Shown one piece after another: positions 6,013 through 14,219 of a stretch of 22,835 bases of DNA. Source of the DNA: a virus; the IMG/VR virus record IMGVR_UViG_3300044489_000257, positions 1 through 22,835 of that record; one strand, given 5' to 3'. Made by a program: the position numbers and the translations under genes. Each line of letters begins with the position of its first letter. The stretch's first letter is position 1. The notes beneath the pieces are model-generated. The model ran no database searches. It saw nothing but the letters and a program-made list of their open reading frames with translations, and had not been told where the DNA came from.

Positions 6013-9000
6013 CACCTTCGTCGTCTTGTTCCCCTTGGCGTCCCCCACGGCGGTGCGCACCCCCTTCGGTGCGGCCGCGTGCAGGGCGTGCAGGGCGTCC
6101 ACGGCGGCCTGGGTGTTCCCGGCGGCCGAGCGGCCGGCCCGGACGGCCGCCGCGCGGGCGTGGATGCCGTTCTCGAGCCGCTGCTTGACCTCGTCGCGGG
6201 CGGCCTCGAAGCCGCCCGCCCCGCCCGCCTTCGTGCGCTCGTGCAGGTCGGCCGCCGCGTGCAAGGCCTCGTTCCTCGTGCCGGCGATGATCTCGGTGGG
6301 CTTGCCGTTGTCCTGCCAGACGCCCCAGCCGTTCGGGTGCTTGGCCACGAGCATGCTGCCGACCTGCTCGTAGTTCACGGCCTTCTCGCCGCCCTTCGGC
6401 GTGGTGCTTTTCTTCTCCGGCTCGAGCGGCGCGTTGCCGAGCCGCCGAGCCTCCAGCTCGTTCTTGTGCGTGTCGTTGTGGTCGGCGCCGGCCCCTACCA
6501 CCTGCTTGAGCTGCGCGTCGGTCATGGCCTCGTGCAGGTTCAGCTTGTTCCCGTCGGCCATGTGCGAGTCGTACATGGCCGACGCACGCGCGACGTGCTC
6601 GAAGGGGAGCTCGCCCGTGCCCGACTTGATCGGCTTGCCGTCCGCGCCGCCGTTGTGGTGCGCCACGGCCGCGCGCAGCTCGCGCGCCACGTCCCAGTCG
6701 GGGCTCGACGCCCCCTTCCGGCCGCTGTAGCGGATCTTGTCGAGCATGGCCGACACGGTCATGTTGTGCATGTCGTCGGGGCTCGACGTGGCCGCGCGGA
6801 ACTGGCCGCGCCCGGCCTTCTCGATCTCGCCACGAGAGCGGCCGAACTGGGCCACCCGGCCATCCTGGCCGACCTCGTGCCACTTGCCGTCACGCTTGAG
6901 GAAGCGGCGGCCGTCCGCGTGCTCGACCACGGGCGCAGACCACACCGGATCGGCCTTGCCGCCCTCGGCCAGCTCGTCGAGCGGCCCGTGCCCCATGGCC
7001 TGCGAGATCCGGTCGCGTCTGGAGAGCTCGGTGTACGCATCTCCGGTGAGCCGGTGGTCGCCGCTGCCGGCCTTGTCGCGCAGGGCCTCGATCCCCTCGG
7101 TGAGCGCCTGCTTGCTCGTCCCGACGCCGTGCTTGGGCTGCACCTGCTCGACCGGGACGCCGAGCGCGCTGGCGGTGGCGTGCCGCGCGGCGAGCTCGTT
7201 GTTGGCGTCCCCCATGGTGTAGCGGCCCTGGGAGTCGGGCGCCCCGGTGGCGAGCTTCTGCACCACCTCGAGGGGCATGTCGTGCAGGTTCGTACTGAGC
7301 TTCGTCCCGGTCTCGCCGAGCGCGTGGGCGACGCGCTTCGGCCCGGCGGCCATGTCGTAGCCGGACCTCTTCGTCGCCTCGACCAGGGCTTTCACCCCCG
7401 CCTCGAGCGGCACGTTGCCGACGTGCTGCCGGACGTGTCCGGGCAGGTCGAGCACCTTGCCGCTCTTGCTGATCGCGCCGGAGACGGCGCTCTCGAGCAC
7501 GCCGCGCGAGCCCTGGCCCTGGGCGAACTTCTCGAAGGCCTCGGCGTCGTGGCCGTCCTTGCCGTGCGTGGCGTCGGCCAGACCGTGCGCGTACTCGTCG
7601 AGGCGGGCCAGGTACTTCTTGAGCGCGCCGGCCTGCTGCTGGTGGCGGGGCCTGTTCTTGTAGTCCAGGCGTGTCCCCGCGTTCTCGAAGTCCTGAATCA
7701 TGCTGGCGGCACGCCCCCGCAGCGCGCCCGCTTCGTGCGGATCGGTCTTGTTCTTGACCGCGTGGGCGAACTCGTATGCGGCTTTGAGCGCGCTCTCGTA
7801 CTTCTGGACGTTCCCGGCCGTGGCCTCGCCCTGCCCCGGGGCAATGGGCGCGGTCGGCATGGTCGGCGCGGACTTCGGCGCGGCCTCGACCTTCGGGGCC
7901 TCGCCGCTGGCCTGCTGCGTGGCCTTCGTGGCCGCGTGAGCGGCCTCGACGTGGTCCATGATGTCGGGGCGGCCAGTGCGGGCCGCGCTCTCGGCCCGGC
8001 TGTGCGCGAGCGCGGCGGAGGCGTGCAACTTGGAGAGATCCTTGTTCCCCGCCTCCATCGCCTTCAACGACTCGGCGTTGTGCCGCTTGGCCGCTGCCAT
8101 GTGCTCTTCGGCCAGGTCGCGCCGGCTCTTCGGCATGCCCTCCGGGGGCTGCTGCTGCTGTGCGGGGTGCTGGTGTTCGGCGGCGAACCGCTCCGCCGCG
8201 CTCCGCTCAGGGAACGAGAAGCCGACCCGACGCACGTAGGCGCCGCCGAGCTCGCGCGCCCGGGCAGACGCGACCGGGAAGTGCTGATCGCCCAGCCGGT
8301 GCCCCAGGGTGACGACGTGCGTGTCCGCGCCCGTGACCGGGTGCTTGTCGGCCTTGATCGTGGCCGTCCCGAACTTCCCGTCCGGGGGCGTGTAGCGGTG
8401 TGATGGCGGCTCGGCCACCGCTCCGGCGCTGGCCGCCTGCTGTGCGGGCGCATCAGGCGCAGCGGGCGGCGTGACCTGCGTGGCGGCGGGCGCCGTCGCG
8501 GCCTTCGGATCGCCCGCCTTTGCCGTCGCCTCGTTCGCGCGCGAGCTCTCCATGGCCGCGCGCCCGGTCGAGGCGTTCGCATGGCCGGCGGCGACGTTGC
8601 CGTGGTGGTACGCGGCCACCGCATGCCCCTCGGCGGCGTCCCGGTGGCGTGTGGCCGCCTGCACATCCCCCCGCGCCCGGGCGGCCTTCTCGGCCTCGAC
8701 GTGGGCCTCGTGCATGTCCTCGTGACGGGTCTTCGCCTGCTCGGCCTGGCTCTTGACGTGCGCCGCGTCGTCGCCACCGGCCGCGTTCTCGGAGACCGCG
8801 CCGGTGGCGTCACCTTTTCCCCGCTGTCCCTTGGCGGCCTGCTGCTCTCTGTAAGCCTTCTCGCCGGCTTCCATCTGCGCGTTCTCGTGGTCCTTCACCG
8901 CCTTGAACGCTTCGCGGTAGGTGTTGTGCGCGTCCGCGCTGTTGGAGTCGCGGTGGACGGCCCGCGCCGCCCGGCCAGCCGTGGCGTACAGGGCGGCCGC

Positions 9001-12000
9001 CTTGTGATCGCCAGCGGCTCGCATGTCACGCGCGGCTTGCTCGTGGCGCTCGGCGATCTCTCTCGCCATACCGACCGGGATCGACCGCTGTTTCCAGTCC
9101 AGGCCTGCATCGGCCGGCTCGGCCGCTCGCTCGGCCGCGGTTTTCTCGCCTTTCGCCTTGCGCTCCGCGTCGATGGCCTCGTTGTGGGCCATGTCCCAGT
9201 GATACCGGACGGTGGAATTGTTCAGGTCTTTTCCGCCGTCAAATGAGCCGTCTCGTCCGTTGTCCAGGGCCTCGCCGAACTTCTTGACGTGGTGCTGCAC
9301 CCGCTCGCTCGGGTGATCGCCGAGCCGCTTCTGCATCTCGGCCCGCAACTCGGCCTCGTTCATGTCGCGTGGCAACTTGCCAGGTGGCGCCTTCGCGGCT
9401 TTGCCACCCCGTTTTTTCTGCGGTGTGTTCGTGGCGCTGCTGTCGTCGGCCTGTGCGGGCGCGTTGGCCTGCGTGGCCGCTTCCTGCGCCCGGCGGGCGC
9501 CCACGGTGGCCTCGACGGGCGGGGCCATGCCAGCCCGGGCGGCCTCGTGCAGGCTCTTCGGCTGGGGTGCGTCCGTGCGCGTCTCGGCGATCTCGACCGG
9601 GGCCGCGCCCTGACCGCTGTGGCCCATGGCCTGCGCGATCTCGCGCCGCAGGCGCATCTTCACGTCGTTGGGCAGATCCGCCGCCGGCTGGCCGGCCTTG
9701 CCTCTCGGGAGCGTGATCTGCCCGCCGTGCATGATGGCGATGCCGACGGCCAGCGCGTAGGTCTTCTCGGCCTTGTTCGTGAGCCCGTCGATGTACTTCT
9801 CGGCCTTGGCGCCCCGGGCCTCGCGGCCGGCCGTCATGCCCGCCTGCTGCTGCGTGGCGCGCTCGATCATCGCCTTCCACCCGTTCGACCCCTTGGCGGG
9901 CGGCAGGGCGGCCAGGGCCTCATTGTTGAGCCGCTGCACCTGGCCGACCACGGCCGAGGTGGCCCGCTCGCGCAGGGCGCGGGCGAGCACGCGCTCCATG
10001 CCAGCGGTCACGCCGGGTCGGTCGTCCTCGGGGAACCCGTGTTTCTCGGCGATGTCGTCCGGCATGGTCGGCATGGCCTCGTGCAGCATCTCTTTCATCC
10101 AGGCCTGCACGATCTGGTGCGCGTTGGCGTCGGTGGGCGCGGCGAACGTCCGGCCGTTCTTCGTCCGGTAGATCGACATGCCCCCGAACCGCTGCTCTTC
10201 CTTGAGGCCCTGCTGCAGGTCGGCCAGGCGGTGCGAGACGGTGTTCTCGACGAAATCGCGCAGCATGTCCCGCTCGTGCGGCTCGAGCTTCGTGTGCGAG
10301 GCGCTGCGGTCGCTGCCCGGCTGCGTGGTCATGGCTTCGGCCGCCTGCGCGTGCCGAGCTGCGGCTGCGCGGTGCTGATCGATCTTGTCCTTGTCGAACG
10401 TGGCCGCGTCGTGGCCGGCGGCCTCGAAGGCCTTGGCCCGGTGCAGGGCGGCGGCCTCGTCGTGGTCGGCCGCGCTGAAACCGGCGGTGGCCTTGTCCCA
10501 GGCGGCCTTCGGCGCGTCGTGGGGCGGCAGGGCCTTGCCGTCCTCCAGGGCCAGCGTGTTCGGCCCGTGGATCTGGCCCTGCTGGATCGCCTCGACGGCT
10601 GCGTGCCGGTGCTCGTCGGCGGCGGCCTGATGCTGGTCGGCCGCCTGCTCGTTCCCGGCCGCCTCGGCCGCCCGGGCGGCCTGCGCGTGGTGCGTGGCGG
10701 CGTCGGCGTGGTCGCGCGCCCCGAAGTCGGCCGCGTGCGCCTGACGCTCTTCCGGCGTGGCGTCCGCCGGGGGGATCGGCTGCCCGCTGGCCGTGGACGG
10801 CATGAGGTTGGCGGCCTCGTCCTGCAGACGGTTGCGCTCTTCGATGTCCCCCCGGGCGTGGGCCTCGCCGGCCGCACGGTGGATCGCATCGACCGCGACC
10901 GCGCGGTCCCCGTCGTTGTGCATGGCCCGGCGCAGCGTCTCGCGCCCGATGCCCTTGTCGGTCTGCACGTCGCCCGTGGGCGAGCCGTCTGGCTTCACCC
11001 CGCGCCAGGCCGTGCTGGTGCGCTCCCATGTGCGGCCCTTGCCGTCCACGACGCGCTCGCCGACCTTCACGTCCCCGGCGGCCACGGGCGCGCCCTGGTC
11101 GGGCTTGCCCGTCCCGCGCCGCTTGTCCGCGCTCTTCCGGGCCGCTTCCTCGCGCTGACGCTGCTCGTCGCCCGTGACCTGATCGGGCACGGCGCGCTTG
11201 TGCTCCGGCGGGCCTCCGGCGGCCTGCGTGGCGGCCTCGGCGGCCTTGGCCGCCTTCTCGGTGTCCCCGCCTTCCTTGTGCGCCCGCACGGCCGCCGCAT
11301 GGGCCTCGGCGGCCTTCATCTCCGCCTGGGCGCCGGCCTTGTCCCCGGCCTTGGCCTTGGCGCGGGCGTCCTCGAGGTGTCCGCGCGCTGTGGCAAGGTG
11401 ATGGCCTGCCTGGGCGTCGCTCTGATACCGGCCGGGAAAATGCTGCCGGTGTAGACGCACGATCTCGGCGGTGCTGGCCTCGCTCGGATACCAGTCGAGC
11501 CCCATGACGTGCATCAGGTCTTGCCCCATTTGCACAATGGGATCTCGGTTCGGGTCGAGCCCAAACGGCAGCTTGGTCGCAGGTGTCGCGCGCGTCGTCG
11601 CCAGCTCGCGGCCACCCGTAGTTTTCCCCTTCGCCGGTGCTGCCGGCTTGCGCACCGCCACCTCCGTGCCGGCCTTGCTCGGCTTGTCCTCGCCGCCGAC
11701 GAGGTGGCGGGTGTGGGCGTAGCGCCCGGCCTCGCCCTCAAGGCGCGAGACGTGACGCGCGGTGCCGTGCTCGCGCGCGGCCTTGAGCGACGCCGCCAGA
11801 CGCTTCGTGTGCTCGTCGATGGCGCTGGCGTGCTCCCGGTGCAGCATGGCCACGAACACCGCCGGGTCCAGGCTCTCGGTGTGCCCGCTCTCGTCGTGCT
11901 TGACCGTGAGCTTGCCGTTGGCGTCCCGGCCGGTGACGTGGAAGTGCCCGGCCTGCCCGTTGTGGGCCAGCTTGAACGCGCTGCCGACCTGCACCTCGTC

Positions 12001-12285
12001 CTCGTGGCCGAGCCCCTTGCCGCCGGTCACGGCGTAGAAGTAGCGCCACCCGCCTTTGCCGTCCGGCACCTTGCGAATGTACTTGTGCGTCGCGCCCTTC
12101 ACGAGCTGCGACGACTGGCCGGCCCACAGGAAGGCGCCGAGCACGGGGGGCAGCGGCACGAGCCGCACCAGCGAGGTTCCGTCCTCGAGCATGCTCTTGC
12201 GCAGCTCGTCGTCGCAGACCGGCATGGTGAAAGCCAGCCCCGGCCGGCCCTTGAAGCGTCCCCCCCACGAGAATGCGGCGTTCAT
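5266..12285 (-). CDS. Giant multidomain polyvalent-type virion protein with C-terminal DNA-clamp-like domain (2339 aa)
   Basis: The frame extends further upstream, but ATG 12285 is the start: it overlaps the MuF stop (TGATG) and has GAGGGAA 4 bases before it. Residues 65-197 form a module shared with the other giant (HKYIRKVPDGKGGWRYFYAV, then GHFHVTGRD). Residues about 290-652, 1068-1260 and 1385-1457 hold repeated Ala/His-rich helical hairpins (pattern A..H..AA...GD...A..H..AA). Residues 1340-1372 carry a small ARELGGAYV...GFSFPER.AAERFA module. Residues about 2092-2339 look like beta-clamp domains 2 and 3: NLNGYYVD, ATDGHRLA (2128-2135), FPDYTSVIP (2215-2223), terminal VVMPMRL. Residues about 660-900 and 1490-1960 are unassigned. 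Its place after portal and MuF suggests an ejected internal protein (inference). No frameshift is seen. Confidence 0.85.
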   Translation of the reverse strand: MNAAFSWGGRFKGRPGLAFTMPVCDDELRKSMLEDGTSLVRLVPLPPVLGAFLWAGQSSQLVKGATHKYIRKVPDGKGGWRYFYAVTGGKGLGHEDEVQVGSAFKLAHNGQAGHFHVTGRDANGKLTVKHDESGHTESLDPAVFVAMLHREHASAIDEHTKRLAASLKAAREHGTARHVSRLEGEAGRYAHTRHLVGGEDKPSKAGTEVAVRKPAAPAKGKTTGGRELATTRATPATKLPFGLDPNRDPIVQMGQDLMHVMGLDWYPSEASTAEIVRLHRQHFPGRYQSDAQAGHHLATARGHLEDARAKAKAGDKAGAQAEMKAAEAHAAAVRAHKEGGDTEKAAKAAEAATQAAGGPPEHKRAVPDQVTGDEQRQREEAARKSADKRRGTGKPDQGAPVAAGDVKVGERVVDGKGRTWERTSTAWRGVKPDGSPTGDVQTDKGIGRETLRRAMHNDGDRAVAVDAIHRAAGEAHARGDIEERNRLQDEAANLMPSTASGQPIPPADATPEERQAHAADFGARDHADAATHHAQAARAAEAAGNEQAADQHQAAADEHRHAAVEAIQQGQIHGPNTLALEDGKALPPHDAPKAAWDKATAGFSAADHDEAAALHRAKAFEAAGHDAATFDKDKIDQHRAAAARHAQAAEAMTTQPGSDRSASHTKLEPHERDMLRDFVENTVSHRLADLQQGLKEEQRFGGMSIYRTKNGRTFAAPTDANAHQIVQAWMKEMLHEAMPTMPDDIAEKHGFPEDDRPGVTAGMERVLARALRERATSAVVGQVQRLNNEALAALPPAKGSNGWKAMIERATQQQAGMTAGREARGAKAEKYIDGLTNKAEKTYALAVGIAIMHGGQITLPRGKAGQPAADLPNDVKMRLRREIAQAMGHSGQGAAPVEIAETRTDAPQPKSLHEAARAGMAPPVEATVGARRAQEAATQANAPAQADDSSATNTPQKKRGGKAAKAPPGKLPRDMNEAELRAEMQKRLGDHPSERVQHHVKKFGEALDNGRDGSFDGGKDLNNSTVRYHWDMAHNEAIDAERKAKGEKTAAERAAEPADAGLDWKQRSIPVGMAREIAERHEQAARDMRAAGDHKAAALYATAGRAARAVHRDSNSADAHNTYREAFKAVKDHENAQMEAGEKAYREQQAAKGQRGKGDATGAVSENAAGGDDAAHVKSQAEQAKTRHEDMHEAHVEAEKAARARGDVQAATRHRDAAEGHAVAAYHHGNVAAGHANASTGRAAMESSRANEATAKAGDPKAATAPAATQVTPPAAPDAPAQQAASAGAVAEPPSHRYTPPDGKFGTATIKADKHPVTGADTHVVTLGHRLGDQHFPVASARARELGGAYVRRVGFSFPERSAAERFAAEHQHPAQQQQPPEGMPKSRRDLAEEHMAAAKRHNAESLKAMEAGNKDLSKLHASAALAHSRAESAARTGRPDIMDHVEAAHAATKATQQASGEAPKVEAAPKSAPTMPTAPIAPGQGEATAGNVQKYESALKAAYEFAHAVKNKTDPHEAGALRGRAASMIQDFENAGTRLDYKNRPRHQQQAGALKKYLARLDEYAHGLADATHGKDGHDAEAFEKFAQGQGSRGVLESAVSGAISKSGKVLDLPGHVRQHVGNVPLEAGVKALVEATKRSGYDMAAGPKRVAHALGETGTKLSTNLHDMPLEVVQKLATGAPDSQGRYTMGDANNELAARHATASALGVPVEQVQPKHGVGTSKQALTEGIEALRDKAGSGDHRLTGDAYTELSRRDRISQAMGHGPLDELAEGGKADPVWSAPVVEHADGRRFLKRDGKWHEVGQDGRVAQFGRSRGEIEKAGRGQFRAATSSPDDMHNMTVSAMLDKIRYSGRKGASSPDWDVARELRAAVAHHNGGADGKPIKSGTGELPFEHVARASAMYDSHMADGNKLNLHEAMTDAQLKQVVGAGADHNDTHKNELEARRLGNAPLEPEKKSTTPKGGEKAVNYEQVGSMLVAKHPNGWGVWQDNGKPTEIIAGTRNEALHAAADLHERTKAGGAGGFEAARDEVKQRLENGIHARAAAVRAGRSAAGNTQAAVDALHALHAAAPKGVRTAVGDAKGNKTTKVLTPDQARRRLGTFASQEESRPNLNGYYVDPKTNTGIATDGHRLAMIPVQGHDVQGEGKTEGAIYRHQDPKGHAQSREKYAAMHEPERRDAARETWDRSYGAGSKVEVMDTQPGPTQGKQVPAAFPDYTSVIPRSGTTDYLDTDHVRQALDHADTLMRGTGTGAVTIERKNGEVLLTAHNRDSAHGPVTVKLGDTQHPDGKVAVKASYLRDTLTGAKGGTFGLTTNESLSPMLVERHDGERHVVMPMRL
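7915..8133 (-). repeat. Ala/His helical-hairpin repeat, giant protein residues ~1385-1457
   Basis: The segment LAEEHMAAAKRHNAESLKAM-EAGNKDL-SKLHASAALAHS follows the H..AA...H...A...AG(N/D)...A..H..A pattern that recurs in this protein. It is a protein-level repeat, not an exact DNA repeat. Confidence 0.55.
8506..9084 (-). repeat. Ala/His helical-hairpin repeats, giant protein residues ~1068-1260
   Basis: At least two copies of the pattern are visible: AERHEQAARDMRAAGDHKAA and AEKAARARGDVQAATRHRDA. Each is a His/Ala-rich helix, a short GD turn and a second His/Ala-rich helix, resembling degenerate TPR-type hairpins. Confidence 0.6.
10330..10743 (-). repeat. Ala/His helical-hairpin repeats, giant protein residues ~515-652
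   Basis: The segments HADAATHHAQAARAAEAAGN and DHDEAAALHRAKAFEAAGHD share spacing of His, paired Ala and a Gly turn. They look like two diverged copies of one helical hairpin. Confidence 0.6.
10795..11418 (-). repeat. Ala/His-rich helical segments, giant protein residues ~290-497
   Basis: Two further hairpin-like copies are seen: HLEDARAKAKAGDKAGAQAE near residue 303 and AIHRAAGEAHARGDIEERNR near 467. Between them lies a small beta-like segment (VKVGERVVDGKGRTW, about 406-420). Confidence 0.5.
11695..12090 (-). repeat. Copy 1 of the N-terminal module shared by both giant proteins
   Basis: Residues 66-197 of the 2339-aa protein align almost without gaps to residues 160-294 of the 1613-aa protein, about 60% identical by eye. 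Stretches such as LDPAVFVAMLHR are exact. DNA similarity is also clear: 11835-11859 is identical to 21960-21984. Confidence 0.85.
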
Positions 12286-13760
12286 CAGCTTCCCTCGCGC
12301 TCGAAGCGGCGGCCCCAGGACCACCGTGCAGACGGCCGAGCGGGCAGCTCGGCCTTGATCAGCGGTTCGCCGCCCGACGGCGGCGGATTCTCGGTGCCGG
12401 TCGGCCGCTTGGGCGGCATCACGATCCCGGCCTTGTCGATGGTCCACCCGGCGGGCACCCGCACGAGGTGGCAGCCGCACCAAGGGTGCAGCGGGGGCAG
12501 GCAGGCCACCCGGTCGGCGCTCTTGCGCCGGAAGTTCACCGACGACGCCGGCAGCTCGGCCAGGCGGAAGATCCGGGGCACCCCGCCCTCGGTGTAGAGG
12601 CGCATGCAGGCCGCGCAGGCGGAGGGGGACGGCACGACGGCGACGAGCGCGTCCTTGCCGAACCGCTCGAGCGTGCGGTCCGCCCAGGCCTGCTGCATGG
12701 CCGTGTGCGTCTCGGTGTCCACGATCCGGTCGATGTCGCGCGCGTAGTCGCCCTCGAGCGCGGCCACGACGCGGCGGCGGATCTCGTTGCGCGACTCCCC
12801 GGCGGCGATGCCCTCGCCCACGGCCTGCGCGATCCGGCGGCGCCGCTCCTGCGCGAGCTCGCCCTCGCTGTCGATGGTGAGCGTGGCCAGATCGTCGCCG
12901 ACCGTGTTCCCCAGGCCGACCACGCGCTGCGCGCCCCGCGTGCGGGCCTGCTCGGCCGCTTCCTGCCGCAGGGTCGGCCGGGGCGTGTCCTCGCCACCAG
13001 CGGGCGACGGAGGGGCCGGTGGCGGCTCTGGCGGGGGCTCCCCGCCCCCTGCCGGCGGTTCGTCCGGCGGAGGTGCGGCGGGCGGCGGGTCGGCCGGGGG
13101 CGGCGGCTCGGCCGGCGCGCCGAAGTCGAACGCAAGCTGCTCGGCGAGCTGGCGGGCCTCCGGCACGCTCAGATCGTCGGCGCTCTCGTCGTCGGCCAGG
13201 ACCGAGCCGATCTCGCTGGCCCCGCCCAGGATGCCGAGCTGGCCGGCGGTCTCCATGTCGGCGTCGGAGATCGTGCCGTCCTGCCGCAGCCGCTCGAGCG
13301 TCGCCCCGTCGACCGCGTCCGGCCCGTAGAGCTCGACCGCGAGGGCCTTGTGCTCGTCGGAGACGATGCCGCGCAGGCGGGCCAGGCGCTCGGTCAGGGT
13401 GGCGCGCAGGCGCCCGAAGGCGCCGGCCACGGACCCCCACATGCCGCGCGCCGACCACGCCTTGACGAGCTCGTCCTCGCCGAACACCTCGGCGGTCAGG
13501 CGCGCGGCGATCCGGGCGTAGCGGCGGTTGAAGGCCTCCCGGCCGGCCTGGGCCAGCCGCGCGCCGACCTGCCAGCGCCAGTATCGTTCGGCCGCCGGTT
13601 CGTCCGCCGTGTGCTCGTGTGCGTCCGGTTGCAGACGCCCGACCACGGCCTTGATCAGCTCGTCGTCGGCCTCCGGGTCGCTCTTGAGCAGCGCCTCGAC
13701 GAGGCCGGGCAGCTTGCGCACGACCTCGCCCGGCCGGGCCTCTCGGATCTCGACCAGCAC
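12285..13760 (-). CDS. MuF/SPP1 gp7-type minor head protein (491 aa)
   Basis: The frame is open further upstream, but that part overlaps the previous gene and looks non-coding. GTG 13760 lies 10 bases after that stop and has AAGG eight bases upstream. Residues 1-200 are helical. Residues about 215-255 are an extreme Pro-rich linker. Residues about 265-440 match the MuF head-morphogenesis domain: DIDRIVDTETHTAMQQAWAD (342-361), then SACAACMRLYTEG (Cys382, Cys385), Cys420, and HPWCGCHLV (His425, Cys428, Cys430, His431), the usual metal-binding end. MuF proteins attach near the portal, enter the head and often carry effector domains. Here the extra cargo is instead in the next gene, whose ATG overlaps this stop (TGATG). 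The tail (GEPLIKAEL, then RWSWGRRFE) may be a sorting signal. Confidence 0.85.
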   Translation of the reverse strand: MLVEIREARPGEVVRKLPGLVEALLKSDPEADDELIKAVVGRLQPDAHEHTADEPAAERYWRWQVGARLAQAGREAFNRRYARIAARLTAEVFGEDELVKAWSARGMWGSVAGAFGRLRATLTERLARLRGIVSDEHKALAVELYGPDAVDGATLERLRQDGTISDADMETAGQLGILGGASEIGSVLADDESADDLSVPEARQLAEQLAFDFGAPAEPPPPADPPPAAPPPDEPPAGGGEPPPEPPPAPPSPAGGEDTPRPTLRQEAAEQARTRGAQRVVGLGNTVGDDLATLTIDSEGELAQERRRRIAQAVGEGIAAGESRNEIRRRVVAALEGDYARDIDRIVDTETHTAMQQAWADRTLERFGKDALVAVVPSPSACAACMRLYTEGGVPRIFRLAELPASSVNFRRKSADRVACLPPLHPWCGCHLVRVPAGWTIDKAGIVMPPKRPTGTENPPPSGGEPLIKAELPARPSARWSWGRRFEREGS

Positions 13761-13770
13761 GGCCGAGGCC

Positions 13771-14181
13771 TTACGTCTCGAGGCCGGCCACCGCGACGGC
13801 CAGCACGGCCGGGTTGGCGCCGGGGTTGGTGATCCACACACCGGCGAAGGCGCCCGTCTTGAGCAGGATGCCCGGGGCGCCGCTGGACAACGGGGCAACG
13901 GTCGTGGCCTCGCCGTCGACGGCGCTGGTGCGCACCTGCACCTCGCGGTCGGTCTCGATGTAGAGCAGCTTCGGCGAGCTGATCGAGCCGATGCCGATCT
14001 GCACCGTCTGCCCGGCTGCGACCTCGACCTGCGGGTGCGCGCTCGCCCGGTTCAGGGTCGAGTCGGAGATCCGCACCTCCCGGCTGGCGATGACACCGCG
14101 CCGGACGGCGGAGGTGTCCGCCGTCCCGAACTGCTGCGGGTTCAGGCCGAGATCGATGCCGAGCACCGTCAGGATCGCCAC
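13771..14181 (-). CDS. Small putative virion protein (136 aa), family not recognised
   Basis: The start is GTG at 14181 with a GGGGGG run about 6 bases upstream. The sequence reads as beta strands: REVRISDSTLN, VEVAAGQTVQIGIGSISSPK, LLYIETDREVQVRTSAVDGE, GVWITNPGANPAVLAVAVAG. There is no transmembrane segment or signal peptide. It lies between another small beta-rich gene and the MuF gene in one unit, so a decoration, plug or fibre-type head protein is plausible. The downstream MuF gene starts 10 bases after its stop. The repeated 'GVWITNPGANPAVLAVAV' style end is common in small phage beta-sandwich proteins of unknown role. Confidence 0.65.
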   Translation of the reverse strand: MAILTVLGIDLGLNPQQFGTADTSAVRRGVIASREVRISDSTLNRASAHPQVEVAAGQTVQIGIGSISSPKLLYIETDREVQVRTSAVDGEATTVAPLSSGAPGILLKTGAFAGVWITNPGANPAVLAVAVAGLET

Positions 14182-14219
14182 CGTTCACCCCCCATGGCCG
14201 GCGCGAGGCCGGCCGACGG

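Noticed and set aside
5197-8403. A 1068-codon open frame on the plus strand
   Set aside because: Antisense shadow of the 2339-aa gene; repetitive Val/Arg/Leu/Gly composition, no motif and no convincing ribosome site.
9289-11454. A 721-codon open frame on the plus strand
   Set aside because: Also antisense to the 2339-aa gene with shadow-type composition.
12286-13458. Upstream extension of the 2339-aa frame
   Set aside because: It runs through the MuF gene, is Arg/Ala-rich and featureless, and the ATG at 12285 has a good ribosome site and stop-start overlap.
14196-14214. 7-bp GC hairpin between two small virion genes
   Set aside because: No U-tract and only a short stem; it could form by chance in GGCC-rich DNA.
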